Of a stretch of 11,057 nucleotides of DNA, positions 1 to 6,230 are shown in pieces. Source of the stretch: Collinsella sp. (lineage in GTDB: Bacteria > Actinomycetota > Coriobacteriia > Coriobacteriales > Coriobacteriaceae); assembly GCA_020025115.1 (NCBI GenBank), contig JAHHSP010000034.1, positions 1-11,057 of the forward strand, written 5' to 3'. The translations under genes and the position numbers were made by a program. Every line of letters starts with the position of its first letter. Positions within the stretch are counted from its first letter, which is position 1. Under the pieces are notes generated by a model, which was not told the DNA's origin, made no database searches, and was given only the letters and a program-made list of their open reading frames with translations.

Positions 1-359
1 CAGCTCCCGCACCTGCAGCAACCGCCCCGCATGAGGGCGCTTCTCCTGCCGATGATGCGCCGGTGAAGGGCCGTCGCCGCAGGCACACCTCCTCTGGTGC
101 GGAAGCCACGCCCGGCGAGGGCAGGCGCCGCCCCCGCAAGCCGGAGACGCCTTCGGTGGCCGACCAGATCGCCGAGGGCGAGGTCAAGGTTCAGCGCCGT
201 CGCCCGGGTGACGGCGGCGGCGCCAAGTCGCGCCCCGGGGTCGACGGCCCCGAGCGCACCGGCGCCGATGATGCCGAGGGCGCTCCCAAGAAGCGTCGCC
301 GTCGTCGCAGCCGTAAGCCCAGGCAAGACGGCGGGGACGCCGGCGCGACCGCCGAATAA
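1..359 (+). CDS. C-terminal tail of a truncated basic protein, possibly a DEAD-box RNA helicase
   Basis: The reading frame is open from the first complete codon at position 3 to TAA at 357-359, so the gene starts before the window. Only about 118 residues are visible. They are low-complexity: Ala/Pro-rich at first, then Arg/Lys-rich clusters such as KGRRRRH, QRRRPGDGGG and KKRRRRRSRKPRQ, with acidic and glycine stretches between them. No folded domain is visible. Such basic disordered tails follow the helicase core in many actinobacterial DEAD-box RNA helicases, where they help RNA binding. Other nucleic-acid-binding proteins (ribonuclease E/G type, Rho, histone-like) carry similar tails, so the name is inference. 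The gene is followed by a strong intrinsic terminator. Sure as coding; weak on identity. Confidence 0.6.
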   Translation, partial: APAPAATAPHEGASPADDAPVKGRRRRHTSSGAEATPGEGRRRPRKPETPSVADQIAEGEVKVQRRRPGDGGGAKSRPGVDGPERTGADDAEGAPKKRRRRRSRKPRQDGGDAGATAE

Positions 360-406
360 GCTCGTGCGCGCGCCTCGTTTTCAGGCCACGTCCGTATCGG
401 ATGTCG

Positions 407-440
407 AGCCCCTTCCCGTTTCGGCGGGGAGGGGCTTTTT
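407..440 (+). terminator. Intrinsic terminator after the first gene
   Basis: A 12-bp stem (407-418 with 425-436, one T-G wobble), a 6-nt loop and a run of T at 436-440. It ends the transcript of the upstream gene. It also falls inside the open frame leading into comF, which argues that the comF start lies downstream of it. Confidence 0.88.
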
Positions 441-513
441 CGCGCAGGTTGGAAATGGGGAAGAAAAAGCGGGCCGCAGTTCCGGTGAGATCCTGATCGA
501 GGCGGTACTCGAA

Positions 514-1197
514 TTGATCTCGCCCACGCGATGCGCCGGTTGCGAGCGCCCGGGAGAACTCATCTGCCGGTCATGCAGGGACGCCATGCGGTTCATAGAC
601 CCGGCATGCTCCTGCTTGCACTGCGGTGCGCCCTTCGGGGCCATGGTGTGCACGGAATGCGCGGGCGTGGGGACCGATCTCGATCGCTGCCTGGCCGCCA
701 CCGTCTTCGACGGCCCGGTCGGCCGTGTCGTTCGCGCGTACAAGGACGGTGGCGAGCGCCGCTTGGCCGCCGAGATCGCGTCCATCATGCTCGCCGCGGC
801 CGTGCGCGCGCAGCGGGAGGCGCCCGGGCGATATGGAGGGCTGCTCGTCCGCGCCGATGCGGTGGCCTTCGTCCCCGTCACGGCCGCTGCGTTTCGCCGC
901 CGCGGCTTCGACCATATGGAGCTCATCGCACGGAACCTGAGTGGGCGCTCGGACATCCCCCTGATGGATGCCCTGGTCAAGCACGGGGCATCCGACCAGA
1001 GAGAATTCGGCCGCTCCGGACGTCTGGCCGAGGCCTTTGGCGCCTACGAGGCGGTGCTCCCCGTGCGGGGCAAGCGCATCCTGCTGATCGACGATGTCAT
1101 CACCACGGGGGCGACCATGTCCGCCGCCGCGGCGGCTCTCAAGGCCGCGGGTGCCTCTCATGTCGATGGCCTCGCACTCGCTCGCGTGTGGGGCTGA
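514..1197 (+). CDS. comF: ComF family phosphoribosyltransferase-like protein
   Basis: ComF proteins help take up DNA during transformation; the exact biochemical role is not settled. Numbered from TTG 514 (227 aa), the N-terminal zinc-finger part shows Cys pairs CAGC (7-10), CRSC (18-21), CLHC (34-37) and CTEC (46-49). The phosphoribosyltransferase part has the conserved VPVTAAAFRRRGFDH region near 120-134 and the PRPP loop LLIDDVITTGATM at about 190-202. Length fits the family. The start is uncertain. TTG 514 has only a weak GAGG upstream, and residues encoded just before it (ILIEAVLEL) resemble the usual family N-terminus. ATG 455 would be a natural start but is in another frame, next to an A5 run. 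GTG 364 would put a terminator inside the gene. Family assignment is firm; the 5' end is not. Confidence 0.85.
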   Translation: MISPTRCAGCERPGELICRSCRDAMRFIDPACSCLHCGAPFGAMVCTECAGVGTDLDRCLAATVFDGPVGRVVRAYKDGGERRLAAEIASIMLAAAVRAQREAPGRYGGLLVRADAVAFVPVTAAAFRRRGFDHMELIARNLSGRSDIPLMDALVKHGASDQREFGRSGRLAEAFGAYEAVLPVRGKRILLIDDVITTGATMSAAAAALKAAGASHVDGLALARVWG

Positions 1198-1283
1198 GGC
1201 GATAAGCCGCCGAGCATCGCCGCCCATTTCCCCGAGAAGCGCCGCCGCCGTGCGGTGGGTGGGTGATTGCGCTCGCATCCGTG

Positions 1284-1312
1284 CGCAACCTACGCGCTAC
1301 CTGCGGTATAAT
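1284..1312 (+). promoter_or_regulatory. Promoter with consensus TATAAT, drives the leader or ncRNA
   Basis: A perfect -10 hexamer TATAAT at 1307-1312, which stands out in this GC-rich DNA. The -35 region at 1284-1289 (CGCAAC) is poor. The expected transcription start is near 1319, four bases before the 5' strand of the closing helix of the RNA described next. Confidence 0.6.
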
Positions 1313-1318
1313 GCCCCG

Positions 1319-1600
1319 AAGTTCCTCCCAGGCTGTGGTTGCGGGTGCGCGCGAGCCATCGCATCGTCGCGCTCCTCAGTCCAAGACAGACGCGGTCGAA
1401 GGGATCCACGTAAGCCGTCGCGTGCGCGCGAGGGCGATCATGGCGCGTCCTAGAAGTAAGTCGCACCGTCCGTCGCTACTTTTTGAGGCAATACGTGCCT
1501 CGCGGGCGAGCGGGTTAGTCGTGATACCGCCGCGGCGGTACGAGCAAACGCCCCGGTGCGCAAGTGTGGGGTCAAAAACCAGGTCAGCTGGGGGGATCAT
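1319..1600 (+). ncRNA. Candidate structured noncoding RNA between comF and hpf, possibly raiA class
   Basis: What is seen: 485 bases (1198-1682) carry no plausible protein but begin with a TATAAT promoter. From about 1319 the transcript can form a coherent fold. A closing helix pairs 1323-1331 with 1588-1596, extended after one bulged G by 1333-1335 with 1585-1587. Helix 1462-1468 pairs with 1554-1560, and helix 1504-1508 pairs with 1549-1553; their 3' strands are adjacent, so they could stack. There is a hairpin at 1485-1501 (6 bp, loop ATACG) and a stem-loop TACCGC/GCGGTA with loop CGCG at 1525-1540, with a further TCG/CGA pairing outside it. The 5' third (1336-1461) is less clear. What is known: raiA noncoding RNAs of Firmicutes and Actinobacteria lie near raiA (hpf) and often comF genes. 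The raiA assignment is inference from location and size. It could instead be a riboswitch-like leader of the gene at 1683, since no terminator separates them. The 3' end is approximate. The rest of the leader holds a hairpin at 1641-1661 just before the ribosome binding site. Confidence 0.5.
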
Positions 1601-1682
1601 GATAGCTGTCGTCCGCGTGCCCATGCGCGGGCGTTTGGGGTGCCGACCGCAAGGGCCGGCAGGAGAGTGGGGGAGAACCGTG

Positions 1683-2642
1683 ATGATCGGTCGCAAGTTC
1701 GTTGCAGGGCGCAAGGGTGTGGTCGGCCTGGTTTCGTTCGCCTGCGCGATGGCGGTGGGCCTATCGGGCTGCTCGCTGGCCACGCCTACGCGTGCCGAGG
1801 TCGAGCCCGAGCCGGTCAAGGCGACCCTCGGAGCCGGCGACCTGGTCGAGGACGGCGTCCTCACCGTGGCCATGGATATGACCGACGCTCCCCAGGCCAT
1901 GGTGGATCAGGAGGGCAAGCCGAGCGGCTACTACGCCGATGTCGTCCGCTTGCTCGCCGAGCGCATGGGTCTCGACCTGCACGTCGTCTCCTCCGCCGAT
2001 GTCACGGGTTCGATTTCCAAGGGCAAGGCCGACCTCTACATCGGTGCCCGTTCCGGTGAGGAGGATGTCGCCGAGAGCGGCGTCCTGGTGCAAAACGCCT
2101 CCTCCATCTTCGCCAAGTCGGCCGACGGCTCGCGGGAGGTCCCCGCGACTTCGGCGACCGCCCTGCGGGGCGCCGTCGTCGCCGTCCAGACCGGTTCCGC
2201 CGCGCAGGAGGCCATGGACTCCGCGGGTATCGATACCACCGTCAAGACCAAGTCAAACGTGAACGAGTGCTTCGAGGCCCTCGCGGCCGGTGAGGTCGAC
2301 TACGTCGCCTGTGACGCCACTGCCGGCGCCTACCTCGCTCGCGCCTACCCCGGCGCCGTGTTCGTGGGCACCATCGCCCCGACGATCTCCTACGACGCCA
2401 TCGTCGCTTCCGACACCGATCTTGCCGACCAGGTGATGGGGATTCTCGAGGACGCCTTGTCCGACGGCACGCTCGAGGCCATCTTCCGCCTGTGGTACGG
2501 CGACCTGCCCTTCAGTCTCGACGGTCTCATACTCGATGGCGTGACGTTCGAGGAAGAGGCTCCCGAAGGTGAGGGAACCTCCGCTTCCGGCGCTGAAGAG
2601 GACGAGCCCACGGAGTCCGATAGCCTGAACTCCCTGGGCTAG
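1683..2642 (+). CDS. Family 3 solute-binding lipoprotein, amino-acid ABC transporter type
   Basis: An extracytoplasmic binding protein of the SBP_bac_3 family, which normally captures polar amino acids or related small molecules for an ABC importer. From ATG 1683 (319 aa) it has a basic n-region, a hydrophobic stretch and lipobox LSGC with Cys30 as the lipidated residue. The mature part begins the typical fold at DGVLTVAMDMTDAPQAMVD, then GYYADVVRLLAERMGLDL, KADLYIGARS and GAVVAVQTGSAAQEAMD. The final 30 or so residues are acidic, Ser-rich and probably disordered. The ribosome binding site GGGAG at about 1671-1675 favours ATG 1683, though GTG 1680 in frame is possible. The frame stays open upstream to 1263, but that part is Arg-rich and lies over the structured RNA, so I exclude it. 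No permease or ATPase gene is next to it, so the ligand cannot be read from context; it may act as an orphan sensor or with a distant permease. Confidence 0.88.
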   Translation: MIGRKFVAGRKGVVGLVSFACAMAVGLSGCSLATPTRAEVEPEPVKATLGAGDLVEDGVLTVAMDMTDAPQAMVDQEGKPSGYYADVVRLLAERMGLDLHVVSSADVTGSISKGKADLYIGARSGEEDVAESGVLVQNASSIFAKSADGSREVPATSATALRGAVVAVQTGSAAQEAMDSAGIDTTVKTKSNVNECFEALAAGEVDYVACDATAGAYLARAYPGAVFVGTIAPTISYDAIVASDTDLADQVMGILEDALSDGTLEAIFRLWYGDLPFSLDGLILDGVTFEEEAPEGEGTSASGAEEDEPTESDSLNSLG

Positions 2643-2661
2643 GCGCGTCTCCCCCCGCTAT

Positions 2662-2722
2662 CCGTTCGCGCTCATGCAGGGCATGGGAATTCGGCGGTCG
2701 GTCGGGGTGCCCCAGCGAACGG
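2662..2722 (+). repeat. Inverted repeat in the gap before hpf
   Basis: CCGTTCGC (2662-2669) and GCGAACGG (2715-2722) are perfect 8-base inverted arms about 45 bases apart, with a small CATGC/GCATG hairpin between them. It lies in the 165-base gap after the solute-binding gene. There is no T-run directly after the right arm, so it is not a classical terminator. Its role is unknown; it could be a 3' end-stabilising structure. Confidence 0.45.
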
Positions 2723-2756
2723 GAGCATAATTTCCCCACGTGTGTCTTCACCCAAC

Positions 2757-2784
2757 TTGGGTACAACATCTGTACGAGTACTAT
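2757..2784 (+). promoter_or_regulatory. Possible promoter for hpf
   Basis: TTGGGT (2757-2762), a 16-base spacer and TACTAT (2779-2784) give a recognisable vegetative-type promoter, with a start near 2791 and a short leader of about 17 bases. GTAC recurs three times (2761-2764, 2772-2775, 2778-2781), so a regulator could bind here. A second -10-like CATAAT at 2726-2731 has no good -35. Confidence 0.4.
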
Positions 2785-2807
2785 CCCCGGATAGATTGGA
2801 GCCACGT

Positions 2808-3392
2808 ATGGAAATCAAGGTCTCCGGTCGCAAGACCACGGTCACCGATGCTCTGCGTGCGCATGTCGATGAGAAGATCGGCGAAGCCCTCAAGGTGTTC
2901 GATATCGAGCCTATGACCGCCGATGTCGTTCTGCGCTATGAGAAGAACCCCTCCAACCCCAGTCCCGCCATCGTCGAGGTCACGGTCCGCGTCCGCGGTT
3001 CGGTGATTCGCGTAGCCGAGCACGGTGCGGATATGTACGCCGCGATCGACCTTGCCTCCGAGAAGGTGACGCGCCAGCTTCGCAAGTTCAAGACGCGCGT
3101 GGTCGATAATCGCCAGCAGGGTCTGTCCGCCGCCGAGGTCGCTCCCGTCGAGCCCGTCGCCGATTTGGCCGACCTGCTGATTCCCGAGGACGAGGACGAT
3201 CAGCTCGTGCGCGTCAAGGAGGTCGAGCTCACCCCCATGACCGAGGAGGAGGCGCTCGTCCAGACCGATCTGATCGGTCACGACTTCTACGTGTTCGAGA
3301 ACAGCGTCACCGGTCTGGTCAATGTGGTGTATCACCGTAAGAATGGTGGATACGGTATCATCAAGCCCAAATTTGAGGTCGAGGGCGAGTAG
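2808..3392 (+). CDS. hpf: Long-form ribosome hibernation promoting factor (HPF/RaiA)
   Basis: Binds the 30S decoding region in stationary phase or stress and, in the long form, dimerises ribosomes into inactive 100S particles. The 194-aa product has an N-terminal S30AE/YfiA domain (about 1-100: MEIKVSGRKTTVTDALRAHV, DVVLRYEKN, then DMYAAIDLASEKVTRQLRK), an acidic Ala/Pro-rich linker (about 105-135) and the C-terminal dimerisation domain (about 136-190: MTEEEALVQTDLIGHDFYVF, then VNVVYHRKNGGYGIIKP). This length and two-domain layout are those of the long HPF of Firmicutes and Actinobacteria. ATG 2808 is chosen because GGAG lies 6 bases upstream and the domain begins at this Met; an in-frame GTG at 2742 would add residues without family support. 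It has its own candidate promoter and terminator, so it is probably transcribed alone under growth-phase control. Confidence 0.95.
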   Translation: MEIKVSGRKTTVTDALRAHVDEKIGEALKVFDIEPMTADVVLRYEKNPSNPSPAIVEVTVRVRGSVIRVAEHGADMYAAIDLASEKVTRQLRKFKTRVVDNRQQGLSAAEVAPVEPVADLADLLIPEDEDDQLVRVKEVELTPMTEEEALVQTDLIGHDFYVFENSVTGLVNVVYHRKNGGYGIIKPKFEVEGE

Positions 3393-3418
3393 AATAGCGG
3401 CCATTGCATGATTTGGAT

Positions 3419-3452
3419 GGCGGCCATCCCATGTGGGTGGCCGCCTTGTTGT
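3419..3452 (+). terminator. Intrinsic terminator after hpf
   Basis: An 11-bp stem (3419-3429 with 3435-3445, one wobble), loop CATGT and a T-rich tail TTGTTGT. It separates hpf from the degV gene, whose ribosome binding site follows a few bases later. Confidence 0.72.
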
Positions 3453-3466
3453 ATTGAGGAGCGTCC

Positions 3467-4423
3467 ATGGGCAACACCGCCGCCTCGCACGAGGTTCCGC
3501 GCATGTGCCGCATCGTCATCGACACCTGTGCCGATCTCACTCCTGAGATCGCGGCCACGCTCGAAGTAGACATCTTGGGATTCCCCTACATCCTGGATGG
3601 CGTCGAGTACACCGACGACATCTGGAGCACCATCACCCCCTCGGAGTTCTATGACAAGTTGCGTGAGGGTTCCAAGGCTTCGACTTCGGCTATCTCAATC
3701 GGTCAGTACCTCGAGTTCTTCACTAAATGCGCCGAAGAGGGCACGCCCACGGTGTACCTGTGCTTCACGAGCGCGCTCTCCTCAAGTTACAACTCCGCCT
3801 GTCATGCGGCCGAGCAAGTGCGCGCCGATCATCCCGAGTTCGAGCTTTATGTGGTGGACAACGCGCTGCCCTGCGCGTGCGGCGAGCTGCTCGCCATGGA
3901 GGCCGTGCGTCAGCGCGCTGCGGGCCTGAACGCGCGACAGCTGGCCGAATGGGCCAACGAGGCCAAGACCTACATCCATGGTTACTTCACCTTGGACAGC
4001 CTTGATGCACTTGCCGCCGGAGGACGCATCCCGCCCGCGGCGGCCTCCCTGTCCTCCAAGCTCGATATCAAACCCGAGCTGTCCTTCGACCTGGCCGGAG
4101 CCCTTTCGCTCATCGGCGTGAACCGCGGCCGCAAGAAGGCGCTCAAGTCGCTCATCAAGTCATTCGCCGAGAACTATGAGTTCGACCCGACCCTGCCGCT
4201 CGCCATCGTCTCCTCCGACGCCGAGAAGGACGCCGATTGGCTCGAGACTGCCGTGCGCAAGGAGCCCGGTTGCGCGGACCTCACCATTTTGCGAGGTTCG
4301 GTGGGTCCCACGATCGGCTCGCACGTCGGTCCGGGTATGGTCGCTCTTATCTTCTGGGGTAAGAACCGCTCGGAGAAGATCTCCCTGACCGATCGCATCG
4401 CCAACCGCGTCCGCGGAGAGTAG
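3467..4423 (+). CDS. DegV family fatty-acid-binding protein
   Basis: DegV proteins hold a fatty acid between two alpha/beta domains. In Gram-positive bacteria the FakB members present fatty acids to the kinase FakA for phosphorylation and phospholipid synthesis. The 318-aa product shows the family landmarks in order: RIVIDTCADLTPEIA (about 15-29), STSAISIGQYLEFF (72-85), YLCFTSALSSSYNSACHAAE (97-116), GGRIPPAAASLSS (185-197), the LIGVNRGRKKALKSLI region (215-230) and IGSHVGPGMVAL near the C-terminus. ATG 3467 has GAGGAG 5 bases upstream. The domain itself could begin at the internal ATG 3503, so the first 12 residues are a small extension. No FakA gene is in view, which is usual because FakB paralogs are often scattered. 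The fatty-acid preference cannot be told from sequence. Confidence 0.93.
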   Translation: MGNTAASHEVPRMCRIVIDTCADLTPEIAATLEVDILGFPYILDGVEYTDDIWSTITPSEFYDKLREGSKASTSAISIGQYLEFFTKCAEEGTPTVYLCFTSALSSSYNSACHAAEQVRADHPEFELYVVDNALPCACGELLAMEAVRQRAAGLNARQLAEWANEAKTYIHGYFTLDSLDALAAGGRIPPAAASLSSKLDIKPELSFDLAGALSLIGVNRGRKKALKSLIKSFAENYEFDPTLPLAIVSSDAEKDADWLETAVRKEPGCADLTILRGSVGPTIGSHVGPGMVALIFWGKNRSEKISLTDRIANRVRGE

Positions 4424-4513
4424 CGAGCGCCGAGGTCAGTCCATCATGTTGTCGGCGGCGGTGCTCGCCACGGTCGCCTTATTGCCGAACATACGTCAAA
4501 AGGAGCGTTGCAT

Positions 4514-5602
4514 ATGGCAAGCAAGAACCTCAAGATCGCCTTCATCGGCACCGGCATCATGGGTGCGCCCATCGCCGGTCATATCATGGACGCGGGCTAC
4601 GGGCTCACCGTGTACAACCGTACCAAGGCAAAGGCCGCCGACCTCATCGAGCGCGGTGCCACCTGGGCCCCCTCCGTCGCCGATGCCGCCAAGGATGCCG
4701 ATGTGGTCTTCACCATGCTCGGCTTTCCCACGGACGTGGAGGAGGTCTACCTAGCGGGTGAGGGCCTGTTGGCCACGGCCAAGGAGGGCGTCCACCTCAT
4801 CGACCTCACCACCAGCGCTCCCGAGCTCGCCCGCGATATCGCCGGCGCCGCCGAGGTGTGCGGCAAGCACGCTTTCGACTGCCCCGTGACGGGCGGTGAG
4901 TCCGGTGCCATCGCCGGCACCCTCACGGCCATCATCGGCGCCACCGAGCGCGATATCGAGCCCGTCCGAGAGGTGCTCGAGACCTTCACCTCCAAGATCT
5001 GCTGCTTTGGCGGTGCCGGCAAGGGTCAGGCCGCGAAGCTCTCCAACCAGGTCGCCCTGGCGGGCGCCATGGTCGGCATGGCCGACGCCCTCTCCTTCGC
5101 CCAGCAAAACGACCTTGACGTCGAGCAGGTGCGCGAGATGATCTGCTCCGGCACGGGCAACTCCGGCGCCATGCAGCAGCTCGCCCCCAAGGCGATCGAC
5201 GGCGACTACAAGCCTGGCTTCCTGGTCGAGCATTTCCTCAAGGACTTGGGCCTGGCGCTCAAGGTCGCCGAGGAGAAGGAGCTCGCCCTGCCCGGCGCCG
5301 ACACCGCGTTCACCCTGTACGACATGCTCGACGCCATCGGCGGCGGTCGCATGGGCACCCAGGCCATCACCTTGCTGTACCAGGAGGAGGCCGACGCCGT
5401 CGCCGCCGGCCTGGATTGGTCGCTCTATACGGCCCAGCATGAGCACGACGAGGAGTGCGACTGCGGCCACGACCATGGCCATGGTCATGACGGTCATGAG
5501 TGCGCTTGCGGTCGCGATCACGGCGAGGACCACGAGTGCTGTGGCGGCCATGGCCACGGCGAGGACCACGAGTGCCATTGCGGTCATCATCACGAGGGGT
5601 AA
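4514..5602 (+). CDS. Beta-hydroxyacid dehydrogenase (HIBADH/GarR family) with His/Cys-rich tail
   Basis: An NAD(P)-dependent oxidoreductase of the 3-hydroxyisobutyrate dehydrogenase / tartronate semialdehyde reductase family. From ATG 4514 (362 aa; AGGAG 8 bases upstream; TTG 4508 lies too close to that site) the Rossmann motif is FIGTGIMGAPIAGHIMDAGY (10-29). The substrate loop is DCPVTGGESGA (122-132) and the catalytic Lys is K175 in GKGQAAKLSNQ, with FLKDLGLAL (241-249) in the helical C-domain. The family is usually about 290-300 aa, and the enzyme part is complete by about residue 308. Residues 309-362 form a tail with 16 His and 8 Cys, arranged as HxH, CxC and GEDHEC motifs. This looks like a metal-binding or metal-storage segment (Ni, Zn, Co or Cu); that role is inference. 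The substrate is not predictable from sequence. The next gene's ribosome binding site overlaps this stop codon, suggesting translational coupling. Confidence 0.92.
   Translation: MASKNLKIAFIGTGIMGAPIAGHIMDAGYGLTVYNRTKAKAADLIERGATWAPSVADAAKDADVVFTMLGFPTDVEEVYLAGEGLLATAKEGVHLIDLTTSAPELARDIAGAAEVCGKHAFDCPVTGGESGAIAGTLTAIIGATERDIEPVREVLETFTSKICCFGGAGKGQAAKLSNQVALAGAMVGMADALSFAQQNDLDVEQVREMICSGTGNSGAMQQLAPKAIDGDYKPGFLVEHFLKDLGLALKVAEEKELALPGADTAFTLYDMLDAIGGGRMGTQAITLLYQEEADAVAAGLDWSLYTAQHEHDEECDCGHDHGHGHDGHECACGRDHGEDHECCGGHGHGEDHECHCGHHHEG
5519..5575 (+). repeat. Internal direct repeat in the metal-binding tail
   Basis: A 21-base perfect direct repeat occurs at 5519-5539 and 5555-5575, a period of 36 bases, encoding HGEDHEC twice. 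It shows the His/Cys tail has grown at least partly by in-frame duplication and could vary in length between strains. Confidence 0.85.
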
Positions 5603-5608
5603 TCGGGC

Positions 5609-6055
5609 ATGCCGGCTAACTGGGTCTACATCATCACCTACGTCATGGTGTTCGGCTTTTCCGTCTACATCGGTTTTCTGATCGGTCAGGAGCTGGGCCG
5701 TCGACACCTCGTCACCGTCCGCGCGTATTGGGCGGCCAATATCGGCGGCCTCGTCGCGGTCGTGTTGGCCGTCGCGCTCATCCCCGCCATGATGATTCAA
5801 ATCATCTTGATGGGTGTCTTGGCCGGGTACATCACTGGACTCAAGATGGGCTTCGGCGAATCTTCAGGTCCCTGGAAGTGGCTCGATAACTTCATGGATG
5901 TCAACAAGCGCCATCGCAGGGTAGCCGAGAAGGGCACCGGAGAAGCGTATCGTCGCCGTCGCAAGAGCGGAGAGGCCGGCCCCGACCTGATCTCGGTCGA
6001 TGAGAAGGGCACTGCGAGCTCGCCCGCGAAGCAGCCCCGCGACGCCCAAAAATAG
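5609..6055 (+). CDS. Small membrane protein of unknown function
   Basis: I do not recognise the family. The 148-aa product has a hydrophobic N-terminal helix (about 6-28, WVYIITYVMVFGFSVYIGFL) and a long hydrophobic stretch (about 43-80) that probably forms two more membrane segments. A basic, polar C-terminal tail (about 90-148, with HRR and RRRRKS clusters) is predicted cytoplasmic. The start ATG 5609 is supported by GAGGGG at 5594-5599, which runs into the TAA of the preceding dehydrogenase gene; the 6-base intergenic gap indicates one operon and coupled translation. The pairing with an enzyme carrying a metal-binding tail is suggestive, but the protein has no His/Cys-rich metal site or transporter signature, so no transport role is claimed. 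Confidence 0.82.
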   Translation: MPANWVYIITYVMVFGFSVYIGFLIGQELGRRHLVTVRAYWAANIGGLVAVVLAVALIPAMMIQIILMGVLAGYITGLKMGFGESSGPWKWLDNFMDVNKRHRRVAEKGTGEAYRRRRKSGEAGPDLISVDEKGTASSPAKQPRDAQK

Positions 6056-6064
6056 CACCCCGAC

Positions 6065-6091
6065 CGCGCCCGTGGACGTCCCACGGGCGCG
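6065..6091 (+). terminator. Hairpin after the membrane protein gene, weak terminator candidate
   Basis: A perfect 11-bp GC-rich stem (6065-6075 with 6081-6091) with loop ACGTC, 9 bases after the stop codon. It is placed like a terminator, but the following bases (CTCTGGTGG) are not a T-run, so it may work poorly or only stabilise the 3' end. Confidence 0.5.
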
Positions 6092-6153
6092 CTCTGGTGG
6101 GGCCATGGGCGGCGGCTGCGCCCGAGCATGGCCCTCGTTCCCGTCCGTGCACA

Positions 6154-6189
6154 TTGACCCTGGCCCGATGGCCCCGTCCATACGATAAT
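6154..6189 (+). promoter_or_regulatory. Weak promoter elements before the HEAT-like gene
   Basis: GATAAT at 6184-6189 is a good -10 about 41 bases before the start codon. TTGACC at 6154-6159 resembles a -35, but the spacing of 24 is too long for both to work together. A promoter in this gap is likely; these exact elements are uncertain. Confidence 0.3.
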
Positions 6190-6230
6190 TCGAATCTTCG
6201 CCGCTAGAGAAAGATAAGAGGTACGCATCT

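Noticed and set aside
97..513. N-terminal extension of ComF from ATG 97 or GTG 364
   Set aside because: It overlaps the end of another gene in a different frame and runs through a strong terminator; the residues have no ComF character.
1525..1540. 16-base perfect palindrome as a protein operator
   Set aside because: It lies inside the predicted transcript and forms a 6-bp stem with a CGCG loop that fits the RNA fold, so an RNA hairpin is the simpler reading.
1515..1545. Resemblance of the ACCGCCGCGG stretch to a T-box leader
   Set aside because: The T-box AGGGTGGNACCGCG consensus and a terminator/antiterminator pair are absent.
1571..1600. Resemblance of ACCAGGTCAG to small SRP RNA
   Set aside because: The conserved GGAAGGAAGCA apical part of SRP RNA does not follow.
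1263..1682. In-frame upstream extension of the solute-binding protein
   Set aside because: It is Arg-rich with no protein-like pattern, lies over a promoter and a foldable RNA, and would bury the clear lipoprotein signal and ribosome binding site at 1683.
4751..5800. Long open frame on the minus strand opposite the dehydrogenase
   Set aside because: A mirror of GC-rich codon bias on the real gene; His/Asp/Gly/Leu-rich composition and no domain.
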